Assembly: GCA_036505735.1 (NCBI GenBank)
Contig: DASXSZ010000111.1
Coordinates: 1-6,015 of the forward strand
From: DASUPK01 sp036505735
Lineage (GTDB): Bacteria; Actinomycetota; Thermoleophilia; Solirubrobacterales; 70-9
Length of the DNA: 6,015 nt
Direction of reading: 5' to 3'
Part shown: positions 5,205-6,015 of the stretch, piece after piece
How positions within the stretch are numbered: the first letter of the stretch is position 1
Layout: every line of letters begins with the position of its first letter
The notes under the pieces: generated by a model
The model's input: only the letters and a program-made list of their open reading frames with translations
The model's database searches: none
Told to the model about the DNA's origin: nothing
Position numbers and translations under genes: made by a program

Positions 5205-5692
5205 GCGCGAGCTGGACGGAGGGCAATCTCCAGGTCCAGGGATATTGCCTGACCTCTGCCGAGGCTCGCGCGCTCCGCGGGGGCCTACGCTTTCCGACCG
5301 CGCTTTGCCTCGCCCTCGTCGTGATCGGGCTCGCGCTGCAATCCGCGATTCTGATCCTCGCGATGGTCCCGATCGGGGTGGCTGCCGGCTGGAGTAGTCG
5401 GCATCCCTTCGATCTGATCTGGAACCACGGGCTCCGCCACCTGAGCGGTGCGCCGGAGCTGCCGGTCAACGGGACGCCCCGCCGGCACGCCTTCAAGCTC
5501 GCCGCGGTCTGGCTGCTCGCGGCCGGCCTGCTGTTCGCCTTCGGGTATCCGACGGCCGCGCTGGTGCTCGGCGGCGTCCTCGTGGCGGTTTGCGGGTTGG
5601 TGACCGTTACGAACTTCTGCATTCCGTCAACCCTGCTCAGCGTCTGGTGGCGCCGGCACGGAGCCGGCACGCCAACGACCCAGCCGAGCTAA
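5201..5692 (+). CDS. DUF4395-like integral membrane protein
   Basis: A 163-residue protein when started at the GTG at 5201-5203, which overlaps the ArsR-rhodanese stop as GTGA; the frame stays open upstream, but the coupled start fits best. Four hydrophobic segments at about 31-46, 48-64, 98-115 and 118-137 form two hairpins separated by a polar loop (HPFDLIWNHGLRHLSGAPEL). The C-terminus has TVTNFCIPSTLLSVWWRRHG. The four-helix layout and the conserved Cys (residue 140) near the membrane end resemble DUF4395, a family of unknown function that I recall being encoded near rhodanese and thioredoxin-like genes. Translational coupling to the regulator suggests a role in the same sulfur or redox response, perhaps in carrying or relaying thiol or sulfane sulfur at the membrane (inference). 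Other cysteines are at residues 16, 36 and 131. The family call comes from pattern memory and is not certain. Confidence 0.65.
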   Translation: MSASWTEGNLQVQGYCLTSAEARALRGGLRFPTALCLALVVIGLALQSAILILAMVPIGVAAGWSSRHPFDLIWNHGLRHLSGAPELPVNGTPRRHAFKLAAVWLLAAGLLFAFGYPTAALVLGGVLVAVCGLVTVTNFCIPSTLLSVWWRRHGAGTPTTQPS

Positions 5693-5701
5693 CAACGATC
5701 G

Positions 5702-5707
5702 AGGAGG
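5702..5707 (+). promoter_or_regulatory. ribosome binding site of the terminal methyltransferase gene
   Basis: AGGAGG lies 4 nt before the ATG at 5712, within GAGGAGGAGC, so a shifted pairing with 6-7 nt spacing is also possible. It is the strongest Shine-Dalgarno in the window and fixes the start codon. It lies in the 19-bp gap after the DUF4395-like gene. Confidence 0.8.
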
Positions 5708-5711
5708 AGCA

Positions 5712-6015
5712 ATGGAAGCTTCCGTTGATACCCAGGAGCTGGAGGCAAAGGTCAAGGACATGTATCGGCACGTTGCCGAGGAGCCGGAGGGCAAGTACCA
5801 CTTCGAGTTGGGGCGCCCCCTTGCCGAGCGGCTCGGCTACCCGGCGGACGTCCTCGACCGCATCCCCGCAAGCGCGATCGAGTCGTTCGCCGGCGTCGGC
5901 TACTTCTTTGACCTGGCCGACCTTGCGGACGGTGAGAGCGTGGTCGATCTCGGCAGCGGCTCGGGCATGGACGTCTTCTTCGCTGCCGAGCGCGTGGGGC
6001 CGTCCGGGCGGGTGG
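5712..6015 (+). CDS. class I SAM-dependent methyltransferase, N-terminal part (3' end outside window)
   Basis: The first 101 residues are visible. An N-terminal helical region (EAKVKDMYRHVAEEPEGKYH, then LGRPLAERLGYP and IPASAIESFAGVGYFFDLA) leads into SAM motif I VVDLGSGSGMD (77-87), followed by VFFAAERVGPSGRV. The V-(K/R)-x-x-Y opening and the DLGSGSGMD motif place it near the ArsM/type-11 methyltransferases, which include arsenite methyltransferases and many enzymes of unknown substrate. No cysteine appears in the visible part, although classical ArsM enzymes use an N-terminal Cys in arsenic binding, so I do not call it arsM. It is probably the third gene of the ArsR-rhodanese operon. A thiol or metalloid substrate is possible from context. 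The acceptor-binding half lies beyond the window. Confidence 0.85.
   Translation, partial: MEASVDTQELEAKVKDMYRHVAEEPEGKYHFELGRPLAERLGYPADVLDRIPASAIESFAGVGYFFDLADLADGESVVDLGSGSGMDVFFAAERVGPSGRV

Noticed and set aside
5652..5668. Hairpin GCCGGC-ACGGA-GCCGGC as a terminator
   Set aside because: It lies inside the end of the DUF4395-like gene, has no T-tract and precedes a closely spaced methyltransferase gene with a strong Shine-Dalgarno. It is more likely a chance GC repeat.

Overview
The window is gene-dense, high-GC DNA of actinobacterial character. The signs are G/C-rich third codon positions, GTG and TTG starts, 4-nt stop/start overlaps, apparently leaderless regulators, and an actinobacterial-type stand-alone rhodanese. 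I cannot fix the genus; a Thermoleophilia-like or other soil actinobacterium is a guess. No gene-free stretch exceeds about 60 bases. I see no tRNA, rRNA, CRISPR array, insertion sequence or attachment site.

Left block (1-2509). The window opens in the C-terminal end of a SnoaL-like protein (+). It converges on a leftward pair: a TetR/AcrR regulator (690-1310) followed by a single-domain rhodanese (about 236-643). Divergent from tetR is an unusual gene (1370-2509) that fuses an N-terminal SnoaL-like domain to a C-terminal class I SAM methyltransferase. The 59-bp divergent gap holds two inverted repeats. One covers the predicted tetR -10 element, so TetR probably controls itself and perhaps the fusion gene.

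Right block (2454-6015). A leftward pair, an ETHE1-like persulfide dioxygenase/MBL-fold protein (3731-4495) and a translationally coupled MFS transporter (2454-3734), lies divergent from a rightward operon. The rightward operon is an ArsR-type winged helix fused to a rhodanese domain (4548-5204), a coupled four-helix DUF4395-like membrane protein (5201-5692) and the start of a second methyltransferase (5712 onward, cut by the window end). A 26-bp imperfect palindrome in the 52-bp divergent gap is the obvious ArsR operator. The MFS gene overlaps the fusion methyltransferase gene tail-to-tail by 56 bp.

Working model (inference): the right block is a reactive-sulfur (persulfide/sulfide) sensing and detoxification module. 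It resembles the known BigR/SqrR-type systems, in which an ArsR repressor controls a persulfide dioxygenase, a rhodanese and a transporter. Here the parts are rewired: the rhodanese is fused to the repressor rather than to the dioxygenase, and an MFS protein takes the place of a TauE-type sulfite exporter. A second rhodanese sits under TetR in the left block. An arsenic or general xenobiotic role is the main alternative.
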